A stretch of DNA of 64,000 nucleotides from Roseomonas fluvialis (GTDB lineage: Bacteria; Pseudomonadota; Alphaproteobacteria; Acetobacterales; Acetobacteraceae). Within the stretch, counting starts at the first letter, position 1. Each line of letters opens with the position of its first letter. Positions 1 to 8,582 of the stretch are shown here, one piece after another. The notes under the pieces are model-generated. The model worked only from the letters and a program-made list of their open reading frames with translations. It was not told where the DNA came from and did not search any database. The translations under genes and the position numbers were made by a program. The stretch spans positions 1,358,501 to 1,422,500 of the forward strand of contig NZ_AP025637.1 in the NCBI RefSeq assembly GCF_022846615.1, read 5' to 3'.

Positions 1-1
1 G

Positions 2-238
2 CACCTGGTGCCACCCGAGGACCTGGATGGCACGGTGGAACGGCTCGCCAGCACGCTGGATTCGATGGCGCCGCTCGCGGTGCAAGGCATCAAGCAGGCG
101 TTGAACGAGATCGGCCACGGCATGCTCGACATCGAGGCCTGCGAGGAGCGCGCGCGCATCTGCAAGGACAGCGCCGACATCCAGGAAGGCCTCGCGGCGT
201 TCCGCGAAAAGCGCGCGCCGGTCTTCCGCGGCGTCTGA
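2..238 (+). CDS. Enoyl-CoA hydratase/isomerase family protein, C-terminal part (truncated by window edge)
   Basis: This is the last 78 or so codons of a gene that begins before the window. The tail with SADIQEGLAAFREKR followed by P-x-F-x-G and a stop is the characteristic C-terminus of the crotonase superfamily, where the last helices pack on the neighbouring subunit of the trimer or hexamer. Members hydrate 2-enoyl-CoA or isomerise related acyl-CoAs in beta-oxidation and aromatic or amino-acid breakdown. The catalytic Glu residues and oxyanion hole lie in the missing part, so the substrate cannot be judged. The gene ends 1 bp before the convergent glutathione transferase gene. Confidence 0.8.
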   Translation, partial: HLVPPEDLDGTVERLASTLDSMAPLAVQGIKQALNEIGHGMLDIEACEERARICKDSADIQEGLAAFREKRAPVFRGV

Positions 239-239
239 G

Positions 240-878
240 CTACTCCAGCCGCGCGCCCTGCGGCTGCGCCATGCCGCGCTGCACCGCCGGGCGCGCGCCC
301 ACCGCTGCGAACCAGCGCGCCAGGTGCGGTGTCGTGGCCAGGTCGCGCTCCGCCCAGGCGGCGCGCGCCACCCAGGGATAGGCCGCGACATCGGCGACGG
401 AATAGGCCGCACCGCCGAGGAACGGCACCTGCGCGAGCCGCCCGTCCAGCAGCCGATACACACGGTCCACCAGCGCCAGGCTGTAGCCCCGCGCCGCCTC
501 GGGCTTTTCGGCTGCGAGGTCCGTCCAATGATGGGCCTGGCCGGTATACGGGCCGAGCGAGGTCAGGGCGACCATCAGCCAGGCCATGACCTCGGCGCGC
601 GCGCGGGCCGCGTGCGGCAGCAGGGCATTCTGCGTCTCGGCAAGGTGCAGCAGGATGGCGCCGCTTTCGAACAGCACCAGCGGCGCGCTGCCGTCCTGCG
701 CATCCTCGACCAGGATCGGCACCTTGCCGTAGGGGTTCAGCGCCAGGATGTCCGGCGCGAACTGTTCGCGCTTGCGGATGTTCACGCCGCGCACGGCGTA
801 GTCCAGGCCGCATTCCTCGAGCATGACCGTGACGCGGTTCGAATTGGGCGTTGCCCAGCCGTAGAAGGTGCGTTGCAT
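240..878 (-). CDS. Glutathione S-transferase family protein
   Basis: A 212-residue protein of normal cytosolic GST length. The N-terminal thioredoxin-like half (about residues 1-85) has the TPNSNRV segment at the active-site turn, the cis-Pro region GKVPIL and the FESGAIL glutathione-binding ESxAI motif. The all-helical half holds SVADVAAYPW, the conserved hydrophobic staple/capping motif. The TPN active-site turn instead of a Cys or Tyr is like the Nu-class disulfide-bond oxidoreductases (YghU/YfcG), which reduce disulfides or peroxides with glutathione. The class assignment is by resemblance only. A 26-bp tandem array lies just upstream of the start and contains TTGACA on the coding strand in each unit. 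Confidence 0.85.
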   Translation of the reverse strand: MQRTFYGWATPNSNRVTVMLEECGLDYAVRGVNIRKREQFAPDILALNPYGKVPILVEDAQDGSAPLVLFESGAILLHLAETQNALLPHAARARAEVMAWLMVALTSLGPYTGQAHHWTDLAAEKPEAARGYSLALVDRVYRLLDGRLAQVPFLGGAAYSVADVAAYPWVARAAWAERDLATTPHLARWFAAVGARPAVQRGMAQPQGARLE

Positions 879-890
879 GGGGGAGTGGTC

Positions 891-988
891 GCGCCGGAGG
901 CGCGCGGTGTCAAAGAGTGCCGGAGGCGCGCGGTGTCAAAGAGTGCCGGAGGCGCGCGGTGTCAAAGAGTGCCGGAGGCGCGCGGTGC
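891..988. repeat. 26-bp tandem repeat, about 3.5 copies
   Basis: Units start at 901, 927, 953 and, partially, 979. The full units are identical and carry a GC palindromic core (GGAGGCGCGCGG) joined to TGTCAAAGAGTG. On the minus strand every unit contains TTGACA, a perfect sigma-70 -35 hexamer pointing at the GST gene, but no matching -10 box is seen 17 bp away. The array is also 80 bp downstream of the Bug gene that ends at 1069, so it may instead be a multiplied terminator-like hairpin. Units are too short and too regular for CRISPR. Confidence 0.85.
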
Positions 989-1068
989 CAAAAAAACCGC
1001 GCGACAGTCGCGCTGTTCGAAAGCGCGGTGAAGGCGCCCACCCCGAAACCCGCCGCGCCCGCGCCGCG

Positions 1069-2064
1069 TCAGTCGATCGTCGCCCCGGAGGCACGCACCA
1101 CCTCGGCCCATTTCGCGATTTCGTCGCGGATGAAGGCCTCGAAGGCGGCGGGCGAGGTGCCGCCATCCGGCGTCAGGTTCGGCGGATCGGCGCCAAGGTC
1201 GGCCAGTCGCGCACGCACCCCCGGTTCCTTGCTGATGGCGTCCAGCTCCGCGCCCAGGCGCTCGATGATCGGGCGCGGCGTGCGCGCGGGCGCCTGCATG
1301 CCGAACCACGCGGTCGCCTCGAAGCCGGGCACCACCGTCTCGGCCAGCGTCGGCACCTCGGGCAGCACGGCGCTGCGCACATGCCCGGTCACCGCCAGCG
1401 GCCGCAGCCGCCCGTCGCGGATATGCCCGATGCAGGATGGCAGGTTGTCGACCGACGTCTCGAGCCGCCCGGCGACCGCCTCGATCAGCATCGGCCCCGC
1501 GCCGCGGAAGGGCACATGCGTGATCTGCAGCCCGCCGGCCCGCAGCTTGAACATCTCCATCGACATGTGCGGCGACCCGCCGGAGCCCGCGCTGCCGTAG
1601 TTCAGCGCGCCGGGCCGCGCCTTCGCGGCGTCCACCAGGTCCTGGATGGTGCGGATCGGCTGGGAGGGATGCACCATGATGACGTTGGGCACGCGCAGGT
1701 ACAGGCCGATCGCGGCCAGGTCCTCGGGCCGGTAGGGCATGCGGGCGCCGAACAGCGCGTAGTTGATCGCGGCGGGCGACACCGCCGTGGTCAGCACGGT
1801 GTAGCCATCCGGCGCCGCGCGCGCGACCGCCTCCGACCCGATATTGCCGGTCGCGCCGCCGCGGTTCTCGACCGGCACGGGCTGGCCGATCCGCTGCTGC
1901 AGGCGCTCGGCGTAGATGCGCCCGGCAATGTCGGTGGTGCCGCCCGGCGGGAAGTTCACGATCATGCGGATCGGCCGCGACGGGAAGGGGCCGTCCTGCG
2001 CGAGGGCCGGCAGTGGCAGGGCAGCGAGCGCGCCGGCGATCAGCGGGCGGCGGGCGATGGGCAT
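1069..2064 (-). CDS. Bug/TctC family tripartite tricarboxylate transporter substrate-binding protein (1)
   Basis: A 331-residue exported binding protein. It has an N-terminal signal peptide (RR, a hydrophobic stretch and an ALAQ cleavage site near residue 23), then the family hallmarks: PSRPIRMIV, the ligand loop PPGGTTD, VENRGGATGNIG, and HVPFRGAGPM. The family binds small carboxylates or amides in the periplasm and normally hands them to a TctAB membrane pair. No tctA or tctB lies beside this gene, which is usual for the expanded Bug sets of Burkholderiales and Acetobacteraceae; it may share a distant TctAB or act as a sensor. Its ligand cannot be inferred. Confidence 0.93.
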   Translation of the reverse strand: MPIARRPLIAGALAALPLPALAQDGPFPSRPIRMIVNFPPGGTTDIAGRIYAERLQQRIGQPVPVENRGGATGNIGSEAVARAAPDGYTVLTTAVSPAAINYALFGARMPYRPEDLAAIGLYLRVPNVIMVHPSQPIRTIQDLVDAAKARPGALNYGSAGSGGSPHMSMEMFKLRAGGLQITHVPFRGAGPMLIEAVAGRLETSVDNLPSCIGHIRDGRLRPLAVTGHVRSAVLPEVPTLAETVVPGFEATAWFGMQAPARTPRPIIERLGAELDAISKEPGVRARLADLGADPPNLTPDGGTSPAAFEAFIRDEIAKWAEVVRASGATID

Positions 2065-2134
2065 GGACGTTCTCCTCGTTGCCGGGGCGTTCGTCGCCCC
2101 TGGTCGGTGCCAGAGTGCCGGCGATGCACGAGCC

Positions 2135-2215
2135 TAGAGCAGATCCCGATCGGACGGAATCGTCCGATCGGGTGGAGATGCTCGCGAAAACAAAGGGCTA
2201 GAGCCATTCCGGTAC
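2135..2215. repeat. Dispersed palindromic intergenic element, copy 1
   Basis: The stretch runs from TAGAGCAGATCC to GGGCTAGAG. Its core is the palindrome CCCGATCGGACG/CGTCCGATCGGG around a short loop, followed by a single-stranded-looking ATGCTCGCGAAAACA. A second copy at 9374-9480 has compensating changes in both palindrome arms, which supports selection for a hairpin. This style matches the REP-like mosaic elements known between genes of many Alphaproteobacteria. Confidence 0.8.
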
Positions 2216-2328
2216 GCCCAGGGCGAACGGAGCCGGCGCGCGCCAAGGGCGGGCGCGCTGTCGCGCAGGCGTGGCCCACCCTGCGGCACGGCGCTATCCT
2301 GGCGCGCGGACGGCACGAAGGGCGGGCG

Positions 2329-2577
2329 ATGGCGGCATCCGGGACGGGCGATGACGGGCGCGATGGCGGGGCGCTGCGCCAAGCACCCGAACCGCGACCG
2401 CTGGATGGCGGCGCCGTGCCGGTACAGTCCCGTCCGGACGACGACATCCTCGCCTTCCGGCCGCAGAAGCGCGCCTCGCCGCTGCGCGTGCTCGCCCTTC
2501 TGGGTGTCTCGATCCTGGTCACGGCGGTGCTGTTCCGCGCCGTGGTCGAGGTGCTGCGCGCCGTCCTCGACCCCTGA
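2329..2577 (+). CDS. Small single-pass membrane protein, hypothetical
   Basis: An 82-residue reading frame starting at the ATG after GGGCGGGCG. The first 50 residues are polar, acidic and proline-rich. They are followed by FRPQKRASPLR (a positive stop-transfer side) and one hydrophobic helix of about 20 residues near the C-terminus. It faces the Bug gene that ends at 2584 and has no other coding competitor on either strand. A much longer frame runs upstream but is antisense to the previous Bug gene, so I use this internal start. The function is unknown and the gene itself is probable rather than certain. Confidence 0.55.
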   Translation: MAASGTGDDGRDGGALRQAPEPRPLDGGAVPVQSRPDDDILAFRPQKRASPLRVLALLGVSILVTAVLFRAVVEVLRAVLDP

Positions 2578-2583
2578 TGCCGG

Positions 2584-3570
2584 CTACTCCACGCGCACGT
2601 TCGCGCGGTTCACCACATCGGCCCATTTCACGACCTCCGCGCGCATGAAGGCGGCGAAGGTGACGGGCGAGGTGCCGCCATCCGGTGTCAGGCCAGGCAC
2701 GTCCGCCCCCAGGCTCGCCATACGCTCGCGGAAGGCGGGGTCGAGCGCGATGGCGTTCATCTCCGCCCCCAGGCGCTGCACCACCGGCGCCGGGGTCGCG
2801 GCGGGGGCGAGCACGCCGAACCAGGCGGTCGCCTCGAAGCCGGCGATGCCCTGTTCGGCGATGGTCGGGACATCGGGCAGGGATGCGTTGCGCGCCGCGC
2901 TCGTCACGCCGATCGCGCGGATCTGTCCCTCACGGATGAAGGGCAGGGCGGAGGGGATATTGTCCATGCCCGTCTCGATCCGCTGCGCGACCAGTTCGGT
3001 CAGCATCGGGCCCGACCCGCGATAGGGCACATGCGTGATGTCGATCCCCGTGGCGAGGCGCAGCTGCTCCACCACCACATGCGGGGAGGTCGCGATGCCT
3101 GCCGTGCCGTAGTTGATGGTGCCCGGGCGCGCGCGCGCCTCCCGCACCAGGTCGGCGACGGTGCGGATGTTCGTATTGTTCGCGGCCATCAGCACGTTGG
3201 GCACGCGCGTCATCAGCGCCACCGCGGCCAGGTCGTCCGGCTTGTAGGGCATGCGGTCGCGGAAGACGGCGAAGTTGATCGCGCCGGTGCCGATGGTGGT
3301 GAGCAGCAACGTATGCCCGTCGGCTTCGCTGCGCGCGACGAATTCGGCCGCGACATTGCCCGACGCGCCGGGCCGGTTGTCGACCACCACCTGGTGGTTC
3401 AGCCGGCGGCCAAGGTGTTCGGCCGTCAGGCGACCGACCAGGTCGGTGGTGCCGGCGGGCGTGAATGGAATGACGATACGGATGGGGCGCGTGGGGAAGG
3501 CCTGCGCGAAGGCCGGGCGCGCGAGGCCCAGCAGCGGCGTGGCCAACAGCGCGCGACGGTCGAGCCTCAT
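2584..3570 (-). CDS. Bug/TctC family substrate-binding protein (2)
   Basis: A 328-residue paralogue of the preceding Bug protein. It has a signal peptide ending ARPAFAQ, FPTRPIRIVIPF, the TPAGTTD ligand loop, DNRPGASGNVAAE and HVPYRGSGPM. It is a periplasmic receptor of the tripartite tricarboxylate transporter type with no membrane subunits next to it. The three neighbouring Bug genes lie on the same strand but are separated by 360-500 bp of repeats and other sequence, so each is probably its own transcription unit. The ligand is unknown. Confidence 0.93.
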   Translation of the reverse strand: MRLDRRALLATPLLGLARPAFAQAFPTRPIRIVIPFTPAGTTDLVGRLTAEHLGRRLNHQVVVDNRPGASGNVAAEFVARSEADGHTLLLTTIGTGAINFAVFRDRMPYKPDDLAAVALMTRVPNVLMAANNTNIRTVADLVREARARPGTINYGTAGIATSPHVVVEQLRLATGIDITHVPYRGSGPMLTELVAQRIETGMDNIPSALPFIREGQIRAIGVTSAARNASLPDVPTIAEQGIAGFEATAWFGVLAPAATPAPVVQRLGAEMNAIALDPAFRERMASLGADVPGLTPDGGTSPVTFAAFMRAEVVKWADVVNRANVRVE

Positions 3571-3682
3571 GGGCGTGTCCTTTCCTCCCGGTCGGGACCT
3601 GCGGCCCCGTTGCCGGGCAGCCTAGGGGCGCGGCGCCGCGCGGTCCATCGCCACACCGCCATCCGCACGGCACCGGGGCAAC

Positions 3683-3908
3683 CGGATCGGATCGCTCGGT
3701 GATCCGGGAGCGCACGCGCGACGGCCCCCGGCCCGTGCGCGGCGTTCAGCGCGCCAGCGCGTGGCGCAACGCACCGGGATCGGATCGCCGCCCCCGTCGC
3801 GATCCGGGAGCGCACGGCGCGACAGCGCCCAGACCATCAGCCGCCGTCAGCGCCGCAGTGCATGGCGCGAAGGCAAGGCCGGCGGATGCCGGCCGCCCGC
3901 CGCTTGAG
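3683..3908 (+). repeat. ~130-bp dispersed element: one degraded and one full copy
   Basis: Most of the 363-bp gene-free stretch between two Bug genes (3571-3933) is this repeat. A partial copy begins with CGGATCGGATC at 3683. The full copy runs from GGATCGGATCG at 3778 to CGCTTGAG at 3908. The ordered parts are a GGATCG...CGATCC palindrome, GGGAGCGCACGGCGCGAC, a variable middle, GGCAAGGCCGGCGGATGCCGGCC (a hairpin) and CCGCTTGAG. The same order recurs at 7510, 31301, 31441, 33587, 33721, 33856 and 47899. No gene is visible in the stretch. Confidence 0.85.
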
Positions 3909-3933
3909 AGCGCACTAAAGACTACCCCCCCCC

Positions 3934-4923
3934 TTAATCCACCGTGATGTTCCCGCGCCGCACCACCTCGCCCCACTTCACGATCTCGGCGTCGATGAAG
4001 GCCTGGAAGGTGGCGGGCGTGGACAGGCCATCGGGTGTCAGCGCCGGCTTCTGCCCCCCCAGATCCTCGAGCCGCGCCCACACCGCGGGGTCCGCCAGGC
4101 AGGCATTGATCGCCCGCGAGAGCTGGTCCACCACCGGCTGCGGCGTGCGTGCGGGTGCGGTCACGCCGAACCAGGCGGTCGCCTCAACCGCGGGGAAGCC
4201 GGCCTCGGCCGTGGTCGGCACATCCGGCAGGGCCGGGGTGCGCGTGGCGGTGGTCACAGCGAGAGGCCGCAGCCGCCCCTCGCGCAGGTGCCCGATGACC
4301 GATGGCAGGTTGTCCACGCCCACCTCGACCCGCCCGGCGATGATCTCCTGCAGCATCGGCCCGGCACCGCGGAAGGGCACGTGCGTCATGTCGATGCCCG
4401 CCGCCTGCTTCAGCAATTCGCCTGTCATATGGAGCGACGTGCCCACACCGGACGAGCCGATGTTGAGCCGGCCGGGCCGCGCCTTCGCGTAGTCCACCAG
4501 TTCGGCCAGCGTGCGCACCGGCAGCGCATTGGTCACGTAGATCGCGTTGGGCACCTTCACGACCAGCGCCACCGCGGTCATCGCGTCGGGGCGGTGCGGC
4601 ATGCGCGCGCCGTACAGCCCGTGGTTGATCGCGCCGCTGCTCACGGTCTGCATCAGCACGGTGTAGCCATCCGGTTCCGCCTTCGCGACGACATCGGCGC
4701 CGACATTGCCGCCCGACCCGCCCGGGCGGTTCTCGATCACCACCGGCTGGCCGAGCCGTGTGGTCAGCGGTTCCAGCAGCACGCGCGCCGCCAGGTCGGT
4801 GGTCCCACCCGGCGGGAAGCCAACCACCAGGCGGACCGGGCGCGCTGGCCAGGCCTGGGCCAGCGCCGGGGTCGCGAGGGTGGCGGCAGCGGCTCCGCCC
4901 AGAAGGGTGCGACGATTCATCAT
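3934..4923 (-). CDS. Bug/TctC family substrate-binding protein (3)
   Basis: A 329-residue periplasmic receptor starting MMNRRTLLGG. I chose this start because GGGAGA lies just upstream and because it gives a proper signal peptide (RR, alanine-rich core, TPALAQ); the frame is open further upstream but codes nothing recognisable. Hallmarks are ARPVRLVVGF, PPGGTTD, IENRPGGSGGNVG and HVPFRGAGPM. Like the two preceding Bug genes it stands alone without tctAB. It is divergent from the NdvA-like exporter. Confidence 0.93.
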   Translation of the reverse strand: MMNRRTLLGGAAAATLATPALAQAWPARPVRLVVGFPPGGTTDLAARVLLEPLTTRLGQPVVIENRPGGSGGNVGADVVAKAEPDGYTVLMQTVSSGAINHGLYGARMPHRPDAMTAVALVVKVPNAIYVTNALPVRTLAELVDYAKARPGRLNIGSSGVGTSLHMTGELLKQAAGIDMTHVPFRGAGPMLQEIIAGRVEVGVDNLPSVIGHLREGRLRPLAVTTATRTPALPDVPTTAEAGFPAVEATAWFGVTAPARTPQPVVDQLSRAINACLADPAVWARLEDLGGQKPALTPDGLSTPATFQAFIDAEIVKWGEVVRRGNITVD

Positions 4924-5118
4924 GGATTGTTTCTCCCGGTTGCCCGTCCTGGTGGCGGGCCTTAGGTGGTCTCGGCTGCCAAGCTGGCGCGCCCGCCGCG
5001 CAGGATCAACCCTCGGCGCGGCCCGCCGGCCGGTGGGCAGGTGGTGCATCCAACACCGCGGCGAAACGCGCTACTGTGCGCCGTGACGGGGGTTGCCGCG
5101 AACAGGGGGCGGGTGCGC

Positions 5119-6885
5119 ATGGGGTTTCTCAGGCTGTATGGCCGCGTCCTGCTGATGCTGGGCGGCGACCGGCCGATGGCGCTCGGCCTCGGTATCGCCG
5201 CGCTGGCGCTGGCGGCGCTGCAATTCCTCGAACCCGTGCTGTTCGGCCGCGTCGTCGACCTGCTCTCGCGTTCCGACCGGATGGAACCCGCCGCGCTGTG
5301 GTCCGAGGCGACGCAGTTGCTAGTGATCTGGGGCATCGTCGGCCTGGCCGGGATCGGAGGCAATGTCGCGGTCGGGCTGTTCGCCGACCGCATGGCGCAT
5401 CGCAACCGGCTGCGCGTCATGCACGACTACTTCCAGCATGTCCTCGCGCTGCCGCTGTCCTTCCATGGGGATACGCAGTCGGGCCGGCTGATGAAGGTGA
5501 TGCTGGTCGGCACCGACAACCTGTTCGGCCTGTGGCTCGGCTTCTTCCGCGAGCACATCATCACCTTCGTCTCGGTGGTGGTGCTGCTGCCGCTCACGCT
5601 CGTGCTGAACTGGCGGCTCGGCCTGCTGCTGATGGTGCTGGTGGTGGTCTTCGTGGTGGTCTCGGTGCTGGTCATCCGCCGCACCCAGGCGGCCCAGGCC
5701 AAGGTCGAGGACTTCCACACGCGACTCGCGGGCAATGCCCAGGACGCGCTGTCGAACGTGGTGGTGGTGCAGTCCTTCACCCGCCTGAATTCCGAGGCGC
5801 GGATGTTCGGCGACATCATCCGCCAGGTGCTCGACCACCAGTTCCCGGTGCTGAACTGGTGGGCGATCGTGTCGGTGCTCACGCGCGCCGCCAGCACGCT
5901 GTGCGTCATCGCCATCTTCGTCTACGGCACGGTGCTGCATGTGCGCGGCCTGGCCACGGTCGGCGAGATCGTGTCCTTCATGGGCTTCGCGACGCTGCTG
6001 ATCGGGCGCCTCGAAAGCGCGATCGGCTTCGTCTCGCACATGGTCTTCGTGGCGCCACGCCTGGCCGACCTGTTCGGCGTGCTCGATGCGCGCAGCAGCG
6101 TGCCCGAGGCGCCGGACGCGCGCGACATCGGCCGCGCCAAGGGGGAGGTGGCCTTCGAATCGGTCGGCTTCGCCTATCCCGGCGGCCCGCCGATCCTGCG
6201 CGACGTGTCCTTCACCGCGCGGCCTGGGCAGACGCTGGCGCTGGTCGGGCAGACCGGCGCGGGCAAGTCCACCGCCATGGCGCTGCTGCAGCGGCTGTGG
6301 GACCCATCCGAAGGGCGCATCACGATCGACGGCCACGACCTGCGCGACCTCACGCTCGAATCGCTGCGCGCGAATATCGGCGTGGTGTTCCAGGAATCGA
6401 TGCTGTTCAGCCGCACCATCCGCGAGAACCTGCTGATCGGCCGCCCCGACGCCACGCAGGAGGAGATCGAGGCCGCCTGCCGCGAGGCGCAGGCGCACGA
6501 CTTCATCATCCGCCAGCCGCAGGGCTACGACACGGTGGTGGGCGAACGCGGATCGAACCTGTCCGGCGGCCAGCGCCAGCGCCTGGCGATCGCGCGCGCG
6601 CTCATCAAGAACCCGCCGGTGCTGATCCTGGACGAGGCGACCAGCGCGCTCGATGCCGCGACGGAAGCGCGCCTGCAGAAGGCGCTGGCCGCGCTGATGG
6701 CCGGGCGCACGACCTTCATCATCGCCCATCGCCTGTCCACCGTGCGCGAGGCGGACGAGATCCTGGTCTTCGAGGGCGGCCAGGTCGCCGAACGCGGCCC
6801 CTTCGCCGCCCTGGTGGCACAGGACGGGCGCTTCGCTGAACTGGTGCGAACGCAGCTCGCCGGCGGAGCGGTGCCGGCGCACTGA
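5119..6885 (+). CDS. NdvA-like ABC exporter (glucan-type), permease fused to ATPase
   Basis: A 588-residue half-transporter of the ABCB type. About residues 1-310 hold six membrane helices and 335-580 the nucleotide-binding domain. Visible motifs are Walker A GQTGAGKS, Q-loop VFQES, signature LSGGQRQR, Walker B VLILDEATSALD and the H-loop IAHRLSTV. The membrane part (PVLFGRVVDL, LFGLWLGFFREH, PVLNWWAIVSVLTRAAST) resembles the cyclic beta-1,2-glucan exporter NdvA/ChvA, which moves periplasmic glucan across the inner membrane. No glucan synthase is nearby, so the substrate is inferred only. A GTG at 5113 is an alternative start. Confidence 0.85.
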   Translation: MGFLRLYGRVLLMLGGDRPMALGLGIAALALAALQFLEPVLFGRVVDLLSRSDRMEPAALWSEATQLLVIWGIVGLAGIGGNVAVGLFADRMAHRNRLRVMHDYFQHVLALPLSFHGDTQSGRLMKVMLVGTDNLFGLWLGFFREHIITFVSVVVLLPLTLVLNWRLGLLLMVLVVVFVVVSVLVIRRTQAAQAKVEDFHTRLAGNAQDALSNVVVVQSFTRLNSEARMFGDIIRQVLDHQFPVLNWWAIVSVLTRAASTLCVIAIFVYGTVLHVRGLATVGEIVSFMGFATLLIGRLESAIGFVSHMVFVAPRLADLFGVLDARSSVPEAPDARDIGRAKGEVAFESVGFAYPGGPPILRDVSFTARPGQTLALVGQTGAGKSTAMALLQRLWDPSEGRITIDGHDLRDLTLESLRANIGVVFQESMLFSRTIRENLLIGRPDATQEEIEAACREAQAHDFIIRQPQGYDTVVGERGSNLSGGQRQRLAIARALIKNPPVLILDEATSALDAATEARLQKALAALMAGRTTFIIAHRLSTVREADEILVFEGGQVAERGPFAALVAQDGRFAELVRTQLAGGAVPAH

Positions 6886-7068
6886 CGGACCACCACCTCA
6901 CCGCTGCGCGATCGCCTGCGCTTCGTCCTTGCGTTCCGTGCGCCGGGGCTGGCACGCTCCACTGCTGGTTGCGCCGACAGGACTGCCGGACCTGGCTGCC
7001 TTCCCCCGGCTTTCCTCCGGCCCCGCCCCGCCGGCCCCCCGGCCTGCGGCACGAAGGAGGAAACGGGC

Positions 7069-7500
7069 ATGACCATCGGCGCGATCCTGCGCGACAAGGG
7101 TACGGACGTCTTCTCGGTCGGACCGGGCGAGGATGCGACATCCATTTCGCAATCCCTGGCCCAGCATCGTATCGGTGCGGTGCTGGTTCGTGACCTGCAT
7201 GGCAACATCCTCGGCATCGTCAGCGAACGCGACATCGTGCGCGCGGTGGCGCGCGAGGGAGCCGCCGCGCTGTCGCGCACCGCCCGCGAACTGATGACGG
7301 CGGACCTCATTACCGTGCGCGGGGAGACGCATATCGCCGAGGCGCTCGGCGTCATGACCGCGCATCGCTGCCGCCATCTTCCGGTGATCGAGGACGGGCG
7401 GCTGACCGGGATGGTCTCGATCGGCGACCTGGTGAAGGCCCGCATCGCCGAGGCCGAGCAGGAAGCCGAGAGCCTGCGCGCCTTCGTCACCGCGGCGTAG
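7069..7500 (+). CDS. CBS-pair domain protein
   Basis: A 143-residue cytosolic protein made almost only of two CBS motifs (about residues 8-60 and 75-130). The segments IGAVLVRDLHGNILGIVSERDIVRA and CRHLPVIEDGRLTGMVSIGDLVK are typical. CBS pairs bind AMP, ATP or similar ligands and act as energy sensors, often in trans. A clear AGGAGG ribosome site precedes the ATG. Stand-alone proteins of this form are common in Alphaproteobacteria and have no assigned partner. Confidence 0.92.
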   Translation: MTIGAILRDKGTDVFSVGPGEDATSISQSLAQHRIGAVLVRDLHGNILGIVSERDIVRAVAREGAAALSRTARELMTADLITVRGETHIAEALGVMTAHRCRHLPVIEDGRLTGMVSIGDLVKARIAEAEQEAESLRAFVTAA

Positions 7501-7509
7501 TTCCCTGCC

Positions 7510-7630
7510 CTCAAGCGCCGGGCGCCGCCTCCGGCGGCTTGGCTTGCGCGCCCCGCCCTGTTGGTCCCGGCGCGACGTGCAGGTTGGGCGCGGTCGCGCC
7601 GTGCGCTCCCGGATCACTGCGCTATCCGCC
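7510..7630 (-). repeat. ~130-bp dispersed element, inverted copy
   Basis: This is the same family as at 3778, but in reverse orientation: it begins on this strand with CCTCAAGCGCC and ends with CTCCCGGATCAC...ATCC. The internal GCCGCCGGAGGCGGC hairpin and the CCGCGCCCAACCTG block match the copies near 33.9 kb closely. It occupies the first part of the 319-bp gap between the CBS gene and the SDR (7501-7819). I see no gene in the rest of that gap. Confidence 0.8.
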
Positions 7631-7819
7631 CCTTGGGGCCGCTTGCGTCGTTGTGGCCAGGCAGGCGCGGACCTGTGTTGCCTGCGACGTCGCGCCCCGG
7701 TTCGCGGGTCGCCGTCTCCGGGCCGGCCGGGCGCGGTCGCGCGGCGTGCCGCGTCGCGCTGTCGCCCGTTCGCGCCGCGCGTGCGACGCTTCATGCCCCA
7801 CGCTTCCGGAGCACGCCCG

Positions 7820-8572
7820 ATGGACCTCCACCTCACCGGCAAGATCGCCCTCGTCACCGGCGCCTCGGTCGGCCTCGGTCGCGCCATAGCGACGATGCTG
7901 GCGGCCGAGGGCTGCCGCCTCGCCATTCTCGCGCGGCGCCGCCACTTGCTCGATGCGCTCGCGGCGGAATTGCCCGCCAGCGCCACGCCACTGATCATCG
8001 AACAGGACATCACCGCGCCCGATGCCGCCCCGCGCATCCGCGACGCCGTGCTGGACCATTTCGGGCGCTGCGACATCCTGGTGAACAACGCCGGCGGGTC
8101 CCGCCCGCAGACCGACCTCGGCACTGACGAGGTCTGGGGCGAGGCGATGATGCTGAATTTCGAGGCCGGCCGGCGCATCACCCACGCCTTGGTCCCGGCC
8201 ATGCAGGCGAACAAGTGGGGCCGTATCGTCAGCCTGACGGGCACCGACGAACCCTTCAGCATCAACCCCGCCAATGCGCCCAACGGTGCGGTGCATATCT
8301 GGTCGAAGGCGCTGTCGCGCGTGCTGGGGCGGGACGGCATCACGGTGAACTGCGTGCCCCCCGGGCGCATCCGGTCCGAACAGATCGACACGCGCGTCAT
8401 GCCCACCGAGGAAACGCGCCGCGCCTGGGCCGAGAAGGAAGTCCCGGTCGGCTACATCGGCGAACCCGACGACCTGGCGGTACTGGTGACCTTCCTGTGC
8501 TCGCCGCGCGCGCGCTACATCACGGGGCAGGTGATCCACGTCGATGGCGGCACGCTGCGGTCGAGCCACTGA
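7820..8572 (+). CDS. SDR family oxidoreductase lacking the usual catalytic Tyr
   Basis: A 250-residue classical-length short-chain dehydrogenase. The NAD(P)-binding TGASVGLGRA glycine motif, the NNAGG motif and the C-terminal ITGQVIHVDGG are all present. Ser138 (RIVSLTG) and Lys163 are in place, but the YxxxK Tyr position is His159 (HIWSK) and the loop between Ser and His is longer than usual. Either the proton relay is changed or the protein is not a standard dehydrogenase. The start is the ATG giving MDLHLTGKIALVTG; the longer upstream frame runs through repeat DNA. Confidence 0.87.
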   Translation: MDLHLTGKIALVTGASVGLGRAIATMLAAEGCRLAILARRRHLLDALAAELPASATPLIIEQDITAPDAAPRIRDAVLDHFGRCDILVNNAGGSRPQTDLGTDEVWGEAMMLNFEAGRRITHALVPAMQANKWGRIVSLTGTDEPFSINPANAPNGAVHIWSKALSRVLGRDGITVNCVPPGRIRSEQIDTRVMPTEETRRAWAEKEVPVGYIGEPDDLAVLVTFLCSPRARYITGQVIHVDGGTLRSSH

Positions 8573-8582
8573 GAGCCTGCCT

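Noticed and set aside
868..2577. 569-codon open frame on the plus strand
   Set aside because: It is antisense to the first Bug gene and runs through the 26-bp repeat; only its last 82 codons (from 2329) lie outside other genes and look like a protein.
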